Shown here one piece after another: positions 26,153 to 34,352 of a DNA stretch of 64,000 bases. The notes beneath the pieces were generated by a model. It made no database searches, was not told the DNA's origin, and saw only the letters and a program-made list of their open reading frames with translations. A program made the translations under genes and the position numbers. Every line of letters begins with the position of its first letter. Within the stretch, counting starts at the first letter, position 1. This stretch comes from an uncultured Desulfuromonas sp. (lineage in GTDB: Bacteria; Desulfobacterota; Desulfuromonadia; Desulfuromonadales; Desulfuromonadaceae), in assembly GCF_963678835.1 (NCBI RefSeq), contig NZ_OY787469.1, positions 186,001-250,000 of the forward strand, read 5' to 3'.

Positions 26153-29100
26153 TCAGCTGCTATATTCCACCTGGAATCCAGCCTGAGCGAGGCTGTCCAG
26201 ACTGTCAACGCCCTGGTAAGAGCCGACATCAGCCAGAGTGACATTGGTATCAACGCCATCCTGACCGCTGATGGTCAGTACCAGATCATTGCCATCGGCA
26301 AAAACACCAACCGAAACATCACCACTGTCCAGACTCCCATCTGTATCGAGATCAAGAACATCGGTGAGTCGGATGACATCCTGATTGACATCGAAACCGT
26401 CAATCACCAGATCACCTTCGCCGCCGTTGGCACTGAATTCGTAAATCATCGGGTCTTCGACCATCAGTGCCTGGAGAGTACTGGCTGTTCCAATATCACT
26501 GTCCGGTGTCAAAACAACATCAATGGTTCCGGCAGCCATATCGCCGTCAGCATCGTAGATATCCAGCGGCACAGAGAATTCAACCGACTGCCCAGGCTCG
26601 GTGAGCGTCGTCCCGAAGTCACCAATTTTAAAGGTCTCTCCGCCGTCATGCCAGAACTCAATGCTGTTATAGCCATCTGCGGTGAATGCCGACAGGGCCA
26701 CACCTTGTAAGACACCGGCAATCTGAGCGTCTGAGCCATCAAACGTGACATCAAAATCATGGCCATCCAGTGTCACGGTTTGACTGTTGCCGAGTGCCGA
26801 GGAGACAAAGACTTCCCCGCCGCCATAACTGATCCCAATCGCGGTAATATCATCCTGAACACCATCACCAACATCATTGCCGTCAGCGTCATCATAGGCC
26901 TTGATCAGGACGGTACTGCCAGTCGTGTGGGTAAACAGGGCAGACGCGCCATTGACCTCATAATGACTGTCAAACACATGGTCCTGATTGGCGGCATCGG
27001 TATAAGGCGTCCCTTTAGGATCACCGGTGAGATCAACAACAAAGTCGGCGCGTATGGCCTCACCCGGACCAACCGAGTTCCCGCCACCAACCCCACCTTC
27101 GTTGGCATTGGTGTTGACCGTGCCGGCACCGATCGGCGTCAGCAACAGATCAAAGCTGTCATCATTGGCCTCGGTTGAGAAACCAGCCCAAGCCCCGTTA
27201 CCACCGACGAAATCGTAGCCACCGGCGTTAAAATCGATTGATGTTGCGCCACCATCCACCGTGCCGATCATGTTGATGGTGTACTGATCAACGCCAGCTC
27301 CGTCAACATTGAGGGCGATGGTGAACACCGTGCCAGCCACCGTGTAAGCGGTCAGGGTCTGGCCATCCGCGGAAACATCGTAGTGAATATTCAAACCACC
27401 GGAGGTCAAACCGGTATCGGTGAGAGTTTCCAGAGCAACCGGGAACTGTACGCTTCCTGGCTGGTCAGCACCGATATTGTCTTCAATCTGGCCGTCAAAA
27501 TCCAGATTACCGGTGAACGTGCCGAGCGGCAGGTTTGGCAACTCAGCAGCATCCGGCATTATGTTCAGCGGGCTGTCATCCTCCACAGTCACGGTAAACG
27601 CATCCGTGAAGGTGGTGTCGCCTGCGGTGACATCAATGAACAGTGACAGTTCATCTTCATCATCCTCGGTCACGCTACTCTCATCATAAATGAGACCACT
27701 GCCGTCACCGACAAAGGGGTGTTCAATCGCTTCACTGAGCGTCACCTGATAGGCAACCTCATAGTTGTCAAGATTCGGAGTAACACTTTGAACACTGATG
27801 CGAATCACTTCATCACCATTGTCATCACGGCTACCAATCAGGGCATAGTCGCCATCAACCCAGTTAAAGGTGATATCAACACCATCAGCGGTTTTCACTG
27901 TGGCATCCGTCGCCAGACTGATGCTGTCCATGGTGTATTGGGTATCCGCGTTAAGGGTAAAGCTGCCGGCATTAATGACAAGATTGGTGTTGTCATTCGG
28001 GTTATTGAGTGGATCATCACCCGGCAACAGCGCATAACCATCCGGTAGGGCATCCAGATTGCCATAGGTGAGGCCCTCTTCGGAAACCGTGGTATTTGTT
28101 GCGGCGGTCAATGTCACCGCATCATCTACGCCGTTTATGGTGATGGTCAGATTGGCGCTATCCGTGCCGCCGTCACCGTCGTTCATGGTGTAGTTGAACA
28201 CGTCGCTGAGTGGTGTACTGTCGGTATTCAGCGCCTGGACAGTCGTGTTGGCATCGTCCAACTCGTAGGTGTAACTGCCGTCGCCACTGATGGTCAGGGT
28301 CCCATAGTTGCCGAGAAGGGTGACATCAGTGGCACCGTCACCCACGGTCGTACCGTCCACGGTGACCACGAAGAAGTCGGCAAACAAGCTGTCACCGGAC
28401 GGATCATTGTCGTCAATGCTGTCCGTGCCGCCGCTGCTGGCTCCGGTAAGAACATTACCGGTCACCTCGTTGTCCGAGATGATGTCATCGGCCAGCTCGG
28501 TGATAGTATTGTTGTCCGCAACCGCGACCGGCGCGTCATTTACCGGGATCACCGTGATATAGGCGGTCGCTTGAGCTGTACCACCGGCACCATCACTGAT
28601 CTGATAGACGAAGCTGTCATTGCCGTTGAAGTTGGTATCCGGCGTATAAGTGAAGGTCCCGTCGGCATTCAGTGTCAACGAGCCGTTGGACACATCGGTG
28701 ATCGGTGTCGTATTAACGGTCAACGTATCCAGGTCCAGATCGTTGTCGTTGGCCAGCACAGTCGGATTAATGGTGCCATCGACGACCAGCGCCACATCTT
28801 CATTGGTGCTGTAGTAATCATCAGCAGCTTCCGGCGCGCCATTAACCGGATTGACGGTAATATAGACTGTTGCCTGCGCGGTTCCACCGGCACCATCACT
28901 GACCTGATAGACGAAGCTGTCATTACCGTTGAAGTTGGCGTCCGGCGCATACGTGAAGGTGCCGTCGGCGTTCAGTGTCAACGAGCCGTTGTCCACATCG
29001 ACAATCGGTGTCGTGTTCACCGTCAAGGTATCCAGATCAATATCGTTGTCATTGGCCAGAATGGTCGGATCAATACTACCATCCACCTCCAGAGTAATAT

Positions 29101-31453
29101 TCTCATCGGTCGTGTAGTGGTCATCCGCTGCCGTTGGCGCGTCATTGACCGGAATCACTGTGATATACGCGGTGGCTTGGGCTGTCCCACCGGCCCCATC
29201 GCTGATCTGATAGACGAAGCTGTCATTGCCGTTGAAGTTGGTATCCGGCGTATAAGTGAAGGTACCGTCGGCACTCAACGTCAGCGTACCGTTACTCACA
29301 TCCGTGATTGGTGTCGTATTGACGGTCAACGTATCCAGGTCAAGATCGTTGTCGTTGGCCAGCACCGTCGGATCAATGGTGCCATCGACGACCAGCGCCA
29401 CATCCTCATTGGTGCTGTAGAAGTCATCGGCAGCCACCGGCGCATCGTTGACCGGAATCACTGTGATATACGCGGTGGCTTGGGCTGTCCCACCGGCCCC
29501 ATCGCTGATCTGATAGACGAAGCTGTCATTGCCGTTGAAGTTGGTATCCGGCGTATAAGTGAAGGTCCCGTCTGCATTCAGTGTCAACGAGCCGTTGGAC
29601 ACATCGGTGATCGGTGTCGTATTAACGGTCAGCGTATCCAGGTCCAGATCGTTGTCGTTGGCAAGTACCGTTGAATCGATGGTGCCATCGACGACCAGCG
29701 CCACATCTTCATTGGTGCTATAGAAGTCGTCAGCGGCAGCCGGAGCGTCGTTTACTGGAAGTACCGTGATATACGCGGTGGCTTGGGCTGTCCCACCGGC
29801 CCCATCGCTTATCTGATAGACGAAGCTGTCGTTACCGTTAAAGTTGGCATCCGGCGTATAGGTGAAGGTTCCGTCGGCGTTCAGAGTCAGCGTACCGTTG
29901 GCCACATCGGTAAGCGGTGTGGTATTAACTGTCAACGTATCCAGATCCAAATCGTTGTCGTTGGCTAATACCGTTGGATCAATGGTGCCATCAACAACCA
30001 GTGCCACATCTTCATTGGTCGTATAAAAGTCATCAGCAGCTTCCGGCGCATCATTGTCCGGGTTCACCGTGATGTAGGCGGTCGCTTGAGCCGTGCCTCC
30101 GGCACCATCGCTCACTTGATAGACGAAGCTGTCGTTACCGTTAAAGTTGGCATCCGGTGTATAGGTGAAGGTTCCGTCGGCGTTCAGAGTCAGCGTACCG
30201 TTGGTCACATCCGTAAGCGGTGTCGTATTAACGGTCAACGTATCCAGATCCAGATCGTTGTCGTTAGCGAGTACTGTTGGATCAATGGTGCCATCAACAA
30301 CCAGCGCCACATCTTCATCAGTGGAATAAAAATCATCGGCAGCTTCCGGCGCGTCGTTCACCGCGGCAATCGTCACGGTCACCGTGGCGGTGTCTGTCCC
30401 ACCCTGACCATCGGTGATGGTGTAAGTAAACGTATCGCTACCGTTGAAATTTTCGTTCGGGGTGTAGGTCACCGTGCCGTCTTCATTGATCTGCACCTGA
30501 CCGTTCTGCCCCTGAGTGACGCTTTCAACGCTTAACGTATCACCATCCAGATCGGTATCATTATTCAGCACCGGGATAATCACCGAGGTATCTTCGTCTG
30601 TGGTCGTTGCATCATTAACCGCATCAGGGGGATCATTGGCCGGTTCTACGGTAATATAGACGGTGGCGGTGTCGGTTCCGCCCTGACCATCACTGATGGT
30701 ATAGGTGAAGCTGTCGTCGCCGTTATAGTTTTCGTTGGGGGTGTAGATGACGCTGCCATTGTCATTGAGAGTCACTGTACCGTTTTGCGCCGAGCCCAGA
30801 TCAATGATCGTCAACGGATCACCCTCTGGATCACTGTCATTCGTCAAAACGGGAATAACGGCGGTGGTGTCTTCCGCCATTGTAATGGTGTCATCGAGAG
30901 CATCGGGGGGATCATTTTCATCCAACACAATACTGGTATCTTCGAGTACGGTTTCCTGATTTTCCCCTAGAGAGGTCGGTCCTTGCACTCCAAGACGATC
31001 AACGCCCTCAATAACCTCACCAAAATCGGTGCGATATTCACCCAAACCGCCACTTGTTAAAGCAGGGCCGGCTGCAGGAGCAAAATCGGTTTCCGCCGAC
31101 GCAAAGACGATGGCATCGCCCGGCAATATCGTCCCATCACCGAGCACCAATGTCGGTGGGTTGTCACCCGCCGAAGCCGTTGCGAAGTCTTCCAGCATCA
31201 ATAGTGTTCCGTTGCCGAAATCAAGTTGCAGATCGCCACCGACAACACTTATTTGCACGTCGTTCAAGTCAAATGCGACAGGAACCTGTTGCCCCGCTTG
31301 TACGGGAACCACAGCAACCGTCCCTGGTTCAGGGAGGGTGATCATTGCTTCAGGCTGTGCCGCTTCAGGATTTGCTTGAACAGCAGCAGAAGTTTCCGCC
31401 GCCTGCGAAATCATCTCTTCATTGGTCGTGTCCAGTTTTAGTTCGTCAGCCAT
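26153..31453 (-). CDS. Giant LapA-like repeat adhesin exported by type I secretion
   Basis: 1766 very acidic residues with no Sec signal. Residues 1-125 form an N-terminal module like those that hold LapA-type adhesins in the outer membrane (VGGDLQLDFGNGTLLMLEDF). The motif PAAG (126-129) resembles the dialanine site cut by LapG. Two cadherin-like units (about 180-367) come next, then six near-identical 101-residue units (368-973). VCBS-type and further beta-domains follow, and the end is a glycine/aspartate-rich type I secretion signal (DLVIDGFDVNQDVIRL ... LADVGSYQG). It should act as a Ca2+-stabilised surface adhesin for biofilm formation. The exporter and LapG homologues are encoded alongside. 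Confidence 0.9.
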   Translation of the reverse strand: MADELKLDTTNEEMISQAAETSAAVQANPEAAQPEAMITLPEPGTVAVVPVQAGQQVPVAFDLNDVQISVVGGDLQLDFGNGTLLMLEDFATASAGDNPPTLVLGDGTILPGDAIVFASAETDFAPAAGPALTSGGLGEYRTDFGEVIEGVDRLGVQGPTSLGENQETVLEDTSIVLDENDPPDALDDTITMAEDTTAVIPVLTNDSDPEGDPLTIIDLGSAQNGTVTLNDNGSVIYTPNENYNGDDSFTYTISDGQGGTDTATVYITVEPANDPPDAVNDATTTDEDTSVIIPVLNNDTDLDGDTLSVESVTQGQNGQVQINEDGTVTYTPNENFNGSDTFTYTITDGQGGTDTATVTVTIAAVNDAPEAADDFYSTDEDVALVVDGTIDPTVLANDNDLDLDTLTVNTTPLTDVTNGTLTLNADGTFTYTPDANFNGNDSFVYQVSDGAGGTAQATAYITVNPDNDAPEAADDFYTTNEDVALVVDGTIDPTVLANDNDLDLDTLTVNTTPLTDVANGTLTLNADGTFTYTPDANFNGNDSFVYQISDGAGGTAQATAYITVLPVNDAPAAADDFYSTNEDVALVVDGTIDSTVLANDNDLDLDTLTVNTTPITDVSNGSLTLNADGTFTYTPDTNFNGNDSFVYQISDGAGGTAQATAYITVIPVNDAPVAADDFYSTNEDVALVVDGTIDPTVLANDNDLDLDTLTVNTTPITDVSNGTLTLSADGTFTYTPDTNFNGNDSFVYQISDGAGGTAQATAYITVIPVNDAPTAADDHYTTDENITLEVDGSIDPTILANDNDIDLDTLTVNTTPIVDVDNGSLTLNADGTFTYAPDANFNGNDSFVYQVSDGAGGTAQATVYITVNPVNGAPEAADDYYSTNEDVALVVDGTINPTVLANDNDLDLDTLTVNTTPITDVSNGSLTLNADGTFTYTPDTNFNGNDSFVYQISDGAGGTAQATAYITVIPVNDAPVAVADNNTITELADDIISDNEVTGNVLTGASSGGTDSIDDNDPSGDSLFADFFVVTVDGTTVGDGATDVTLLGNYGTLTISGDGSYTYELDDANTTVQALNTDSTPLSDVFNYTMNDGDGGTDSANLTITINGVDDAVTLTAATNTTVSEEGLTYGNLDALPDGYALLPGDDPLNNPNDNTNLVINAGSFTLNADTQYTMDSISLATDATVKTADGVDITFNWVDGDYALIGSRDDNGDEVIRISVQSVTPNLDNYEVAYQVTLSEAIEHPFVGDGSGLIYDESSVTEDDEDELSLFIDVTAGDTTFTDAFTVTVEDDSPLNIMPDAAELPNLPLGTFTGNLDFDGQIEDNIGADQPGSVQFPVALETLTDTGLTSGGLNIHYDVSADGQTLTAYTVAGTVFTIALNVDGAGVDQYTINMIGTVDGGATSIDFNAGGYDFVGGNGAWAGFSTEANDDSFDLLLTPIGAGTVNTNANEGGVGGGNSVGPGEAIRADFVVDLTGDPKGTPYTDAANQDHVFDSHYEVNGASALFTHTTGSTVLIKAYDDADGNDVGDGVQDDITAIGISYGGGEVFVSSALGNSQTVTLDGHDFDVTFDGSDAQIAGVLQGVALSAFTADGYNSIEFWHDGGETFKIGDFGTTLTEPGQSVEFSVPLDIYDADGDMAAGTIDVVLTPDSDIGTASTLQALMVEDPMIYEFSANGGEGDLVIDGFDVNQDVIRLTDVLDLDTDGSLDSGDVSVGVFADGNDLVLTISGQDGVDTNVTLADVGSYQGVDSLDSLAQAGFQVEYSS
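28535..30352 (-). repeat. Six tandem 303-bp repeats inside the adhesin gene
   Basis: Residues 368-973 are six consecutive 101-residue units. Each opens with AP(E/A/V/T)AADD(F/H/Y)Y and ends with a GAGGTAQATAYITV-like strand. They are highly similar at DNA level as well; unit 5 is the most diverged (DENITLEVDGSIDPTILAND). Such arrays expand and contract by recombination and set how far the adhesin reaches from the cell. They may also collapse in short-read assemblies. Confidence 0.9.
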
Positions 31454-31579
31454 GACATCCTCCTGAACGTTTATGACGTTAACGTGGTTACATTTTAATT
31501 GCTAACCGTCTTTGTCATAAAGTATAGCACCAATCAAAAAAAACACCACCAAACGCACACTTATCAAATATTCCTGGCA

Positions 31580-31622
31580 AAAAAATCCCCTGAACATTTA
31601 TGAAAAAACATTCATGGGATAT
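31580..31622 (-). terminator. Terminator after the outer-membrane channel gene
   Basis: Minus-strand stem ATCCCATGAATG ... ATGTTCAGGGGAT followed by a run of seven T, beginning 14 bases after the channel gene stop codon. It separates that gene from the adhesin, which therefore needs its own promoter in 31454-31579. Confidence 0.8.
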
Positions 31623-32511
31623 AACTGTTCAGAATTATTCTGACATTGCGACTTCAAAAAGCTGCGGTTGGATTTCTAAGGTTTCGTTAAGCTGGCCGGC
31701 AAGGGCCCGTAACCGATAAGCAGCGATCACTTCATTGACACGACTGGTCACCAACTGCCCCGAAGATTGATACAATTCATTACGCGCATCAAGCACATCC
31801 AACAATGTCCGTTGCGAAACGCGAAATTGTTTCAAATAGCTGTCCAGGGTCTTATTGTTGTAATCAACAGCGTCATAATAGGCTGCTTTGCTCTCCTGAG
31901 CCGCCTCATATTCCGCCCAGGTGTTGCGCGTTTCTTCCAGAACATCAAGAAGTTGATTGCTGTGTTCTGACGAGGTCTGCGAGAAACGCGATGCCGCCGC
32001 CTTACGTTCGTAATAATCCGCACCACCATTCAGCAGGTTCCAGCGCAAACGGACCATGGCCTGATGATTGCGTTCATAGGTCTGAGAGCTTTCCACCTCT
32101 TCTTCATAGCTGGTGCGCAGTTCCAAATGGGTTTTGGGATAAAATTTGGACCCAACCACAGCCACGCGCTGATTGGCTTCACGCATATTGGCCTTCAATG
32201 CCAACACTTTCGGATTACCACATTCGGTCAGCTCCAGAGCCTGCTCCAGAGTTGCAGGGGCAACTGCGGCAACCAACGTATTGAAGGTTGCTTCATCGAG
32301 TGGATGACCGACAACACGCAGATAATTGGCTTGAGCCTGGCGTAAGTCACTCTTGGCGTTTGCCAGAGAAGCACGTGAGCGTGCCAGGCGTCCCTGAGCC
32401 TGAACCACATCGGCAACACTTCCGGCACCGGCGTCCTGAAGTTCCTCAAGCATGCCGATAATATCCTCATGGTCTTTGACATTTTTTTTGGCCAGTTGCA
32501 CTAGTGCTGTG

Positions 32512-33207
32512 TCACATCTTAATTTTCGGGTAGAGCGACTTCAATTTGTTGCGAGCGTTGTCAATTGTAAACTGCCAGTCAACGCCGCGTTGTTTCTTGT
32601 TGCTTGCGCTGGCCCAAGCCGCAGTTTCTTTGCGTAGCATCTCTATGCTTTCGATTCTGCGTCCCGACAGACACTGGCGAGTCATTGAACTCAGTTCGTT
32701 CTCCGCGATATTCAACCAGCTGCCATGTTTGGGTGTATAGTGAAACTCGACGCGTTTTACCAGTTCGCGGGCTTTTTCGGGTTCAAAAGCTTCATAAAAT
32801 GCTCCGCGTGTATGGGTGTTGAGGTTATCGCACACCACAATAACCTTCCGGGCTTTGGCATAGCACGTTCGCAGCAGCTCTTCCATTTCCAATGCCCAGT
32901 CGACTTTGGTTCGATGCGGACGAGCCGTCACGTTACGCCAACCGGATAATGGCTCTGTAAACATGAAGATACAGGCGGTTCCGGCCCGTTCATATTCATA
33001 ATCCACGCGTCGCGGATGCTCTTTGGTCGCGGCAATCGGTGTGCGCGTTTCTCGGGTCAATTGAACAGGCTGTTCATCCATACAGATGACGGGGTAGGCC
33101 TCATCGTAGGGCTGGGCATAAACATCGAGGACATCCTCCATCGCGGCCGTAAACTCAGCATCAACATTTGGCGGGATGACCCAGTATTGTATTTTACGCG
33201 GTGTCAT
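32512..33207 (-). CDS. IS630-family transposase, DDE catalytic part (ORF B)
   Basis: 231 residues carrying the catalytic acids in ICMDEQP, VVCDNLNTHT and HGSWLNIAENELS (DDE). It starts with an ATG overlapping the stop of the first frame (ATGA), but in one-frame IS630 relatives this region continues the upstream domain without a break. Production of an active enzyme therefore probably requires a -1 frameshift in the upstream A5G6 run (about 33208-33220) to fuse it to the DNA-binding half. Confidence 0.92.
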   Translation of the reverse strand: MTPRKIQYWVIPPNVDAEFTAAMEDVLDVYAQPYDEAYPVICMDEQPVQLTRETRTPIAATKEHPRRVDYEYERAGTACIFMFTEPLSGWRNVTARPHRTKVDWALEMEELLRTCYAKARKVIVVCDNLNTHTRGAFYEAFEPEKARELVKRVEFHYTPKHGSWLNIAENELSSMTRQCLSGRRIESIEMLRKETAAWASASNKKQRGVDWQFTIDNARNKLKSLYPKIKM

Positions 33208-33647
33208 GCCCCCCTTTTTAACGTTCTACGTAACGTTTCATGGCTGATCGATTCAACGATTCCAAGCTCCACGACGCGCTCAGCTAAAAGGCGTAACGAC
33301 CAGTTGGCAAAGCCGCTGGGAGCCGGCCCCAAACGTAACGCGATGATTTCAGCTTCCTGTTTCCCGTCAAGTTTCTTTGCAATGGGAGGTGTTTCGCGTT
33401 TTTTACGATTCAGCACTGAATCAAAGCCCTCCAGAACAAATCTTTTTCTGAGATTTTCAACTGTGCGGGTACGGCAAGACAGGGCTTCGGCGATTTTGGC
33501 ATCGTTCCAATTGGCTCCGTCTACATTCGCTTTAAGAAGAATGTTGGCTCGCCGTACCTTCTGTGACGACCCTTTTAGACGCTTGACGATTTCCTCTAAG
33601 TGTTGACGTTCTTGATCCGACAGGCGAACGATATATTTTTTGACCAT
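33204..33647 (-). CDS. IS630-family transposase, DNA-binding part (ORF A)
   Basis: 147 residues from the ATG at 33647 (MVKKYIVRLS), which is preceded by GGAGGAGAAACC; the open frame to 33689 runs nearly to the element end. It is a helix-turn-helix/homeodomain-like half with NDAKIAEALSCRTRTVENLRK and the linker SISHETLRRTLK. It ends with RGA and TGA just after the A5G6 run, where the catalytic frame begins. Confidence 0.9.
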   Translation of the reverse strand: MVKKYIVRLSDQERQHLEEIVKRLKGSSQKVRRANILLKANVDGANWNDAKIAEALSCRTRTVENLRKRFVLEGFDSVLNRKKRETPPIAKKLDGKQEAEIIALRLGPAPSGFANWSLRLLAERVVELGIVESISHETLRRTLKRGA

Positions 33648-34170
33648 GGTTTCTCCTCCAAAAAGATTTTGGAGGACGTATCGGCACAATTTATCCGAAT
33701 CTTTAGCGGTGACAGTGCACTAGCTCCTGTTGACGATAAACCTGCATGTGAGCAATGACAGCATCCAGAGCAATGGCTTCAGCATTATCCAAAACACGCT
33801 TCTGTGCAGAAGCGAATTTCTCTTTTTCAGCAGCAACCCGGCGTGATGTTTCCCCACCATCATAAAGAAGCTGAGTCAGCTGTAATGCCGCTTCACCACG
33901 GTCCTGAAACGTGTCATCGTCACCACGAGCCCGGGTCACTTCGTCGTCATGTGCTTCAGTCCCATAGCCCAGGGTCAGATCGAGGCGCGGAAAATATCCA
34001 GAACGCACTTGATTGACCTGATAACCGACAGCACGCTGGTTATGTTGAAGGATTTGTAGTTGTGGATTCGTTTTCAGAGCTGAACTGACACTTTCCTGCA
34101 ACGTTGTTTCTGCACCGGCAGATGAAACAACAAATAAGAAAATGCCAATAATAAGCAACACCAAACTCAT

Positions 34171-34352
34171 TTTTTTTCATTTCCCGTCAACATCTCATCC
34201 TCCCTCTAACATAATGTAAAAACTTAAGATTATTTGTATTTTTCTTCTAACCTTCTACAATAAAAGTTAACAGGTTTCCGGAATCTGCCAAGTCATGCAG
34301 TCAATAAAATCAACCTTCTCTTATGAGCAGAAACTTGCAATAGGTAGAGCTT
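34171..34352. promoter_or_regulatory. Divergent promoter region of the Lap-like secretion genes
   Basis: A 182-base AT-rich gap between the divergent channel gene and the exporter gene. It should hold promoters in both directions, but I see no clear operator. Confidence 0.5.

Larger units (their letters stand above)
32504..33720 (-). mobile_element. IS630-family insertion sequence inserted in the channel gene
   Basis: A 1217-base element bounded by TA dinucleotides (32502-32503 and 33721-33722), the target duplication of the IS630/Tc1 group. The ends form imperfect inverted repeats: GTGCTGTGTCAC on the left and GTGCACTGTCAC read inward from the right. It carries two overlapping transposase frames on the minus strand. 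Because the joined target is intact in frame, the insertion appears clean and possibly recent. Confidence 0.93.
31635..34170 (-). pseudogene. TolC/LapE-like outer-membrane channel gene, interrupted by an IS630-family element
   Basis: The N-terminal part (34170-33723) has a signal peptide and the TolC start (SALKTNPQLQIL, FPRLDLTLGYG) and reads to ...YRQQEL. The C-terminal part (32501-31635) resumes at VQLAKKNVKDHED and ends ...LFEVAMSE. Joining them without the insert restores CAACAGGAGCTAGTGCAACT, which reads QQELVQ with no lost base. The intact product would be about 438 residues, normal for a type I secretion channel. As it stands no full-length channel can be made. A run of seven A between two possible start codons (34171-34180) is also present. 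Confidence 0.92.

Noticed and set aside
28571..29674. Plus-strand open frame of 367 codons with an internal repeat
   Set aside because: It is the antisense shadow of the tandem adhesin repeats; its own repetition simply mirrors them.
28535..30352. Regular repeat array considered as a CRISPR
   Set aside because: Units are 303 bp, contiguous, in frame and protein-coding, with no spacers and no cas genes.
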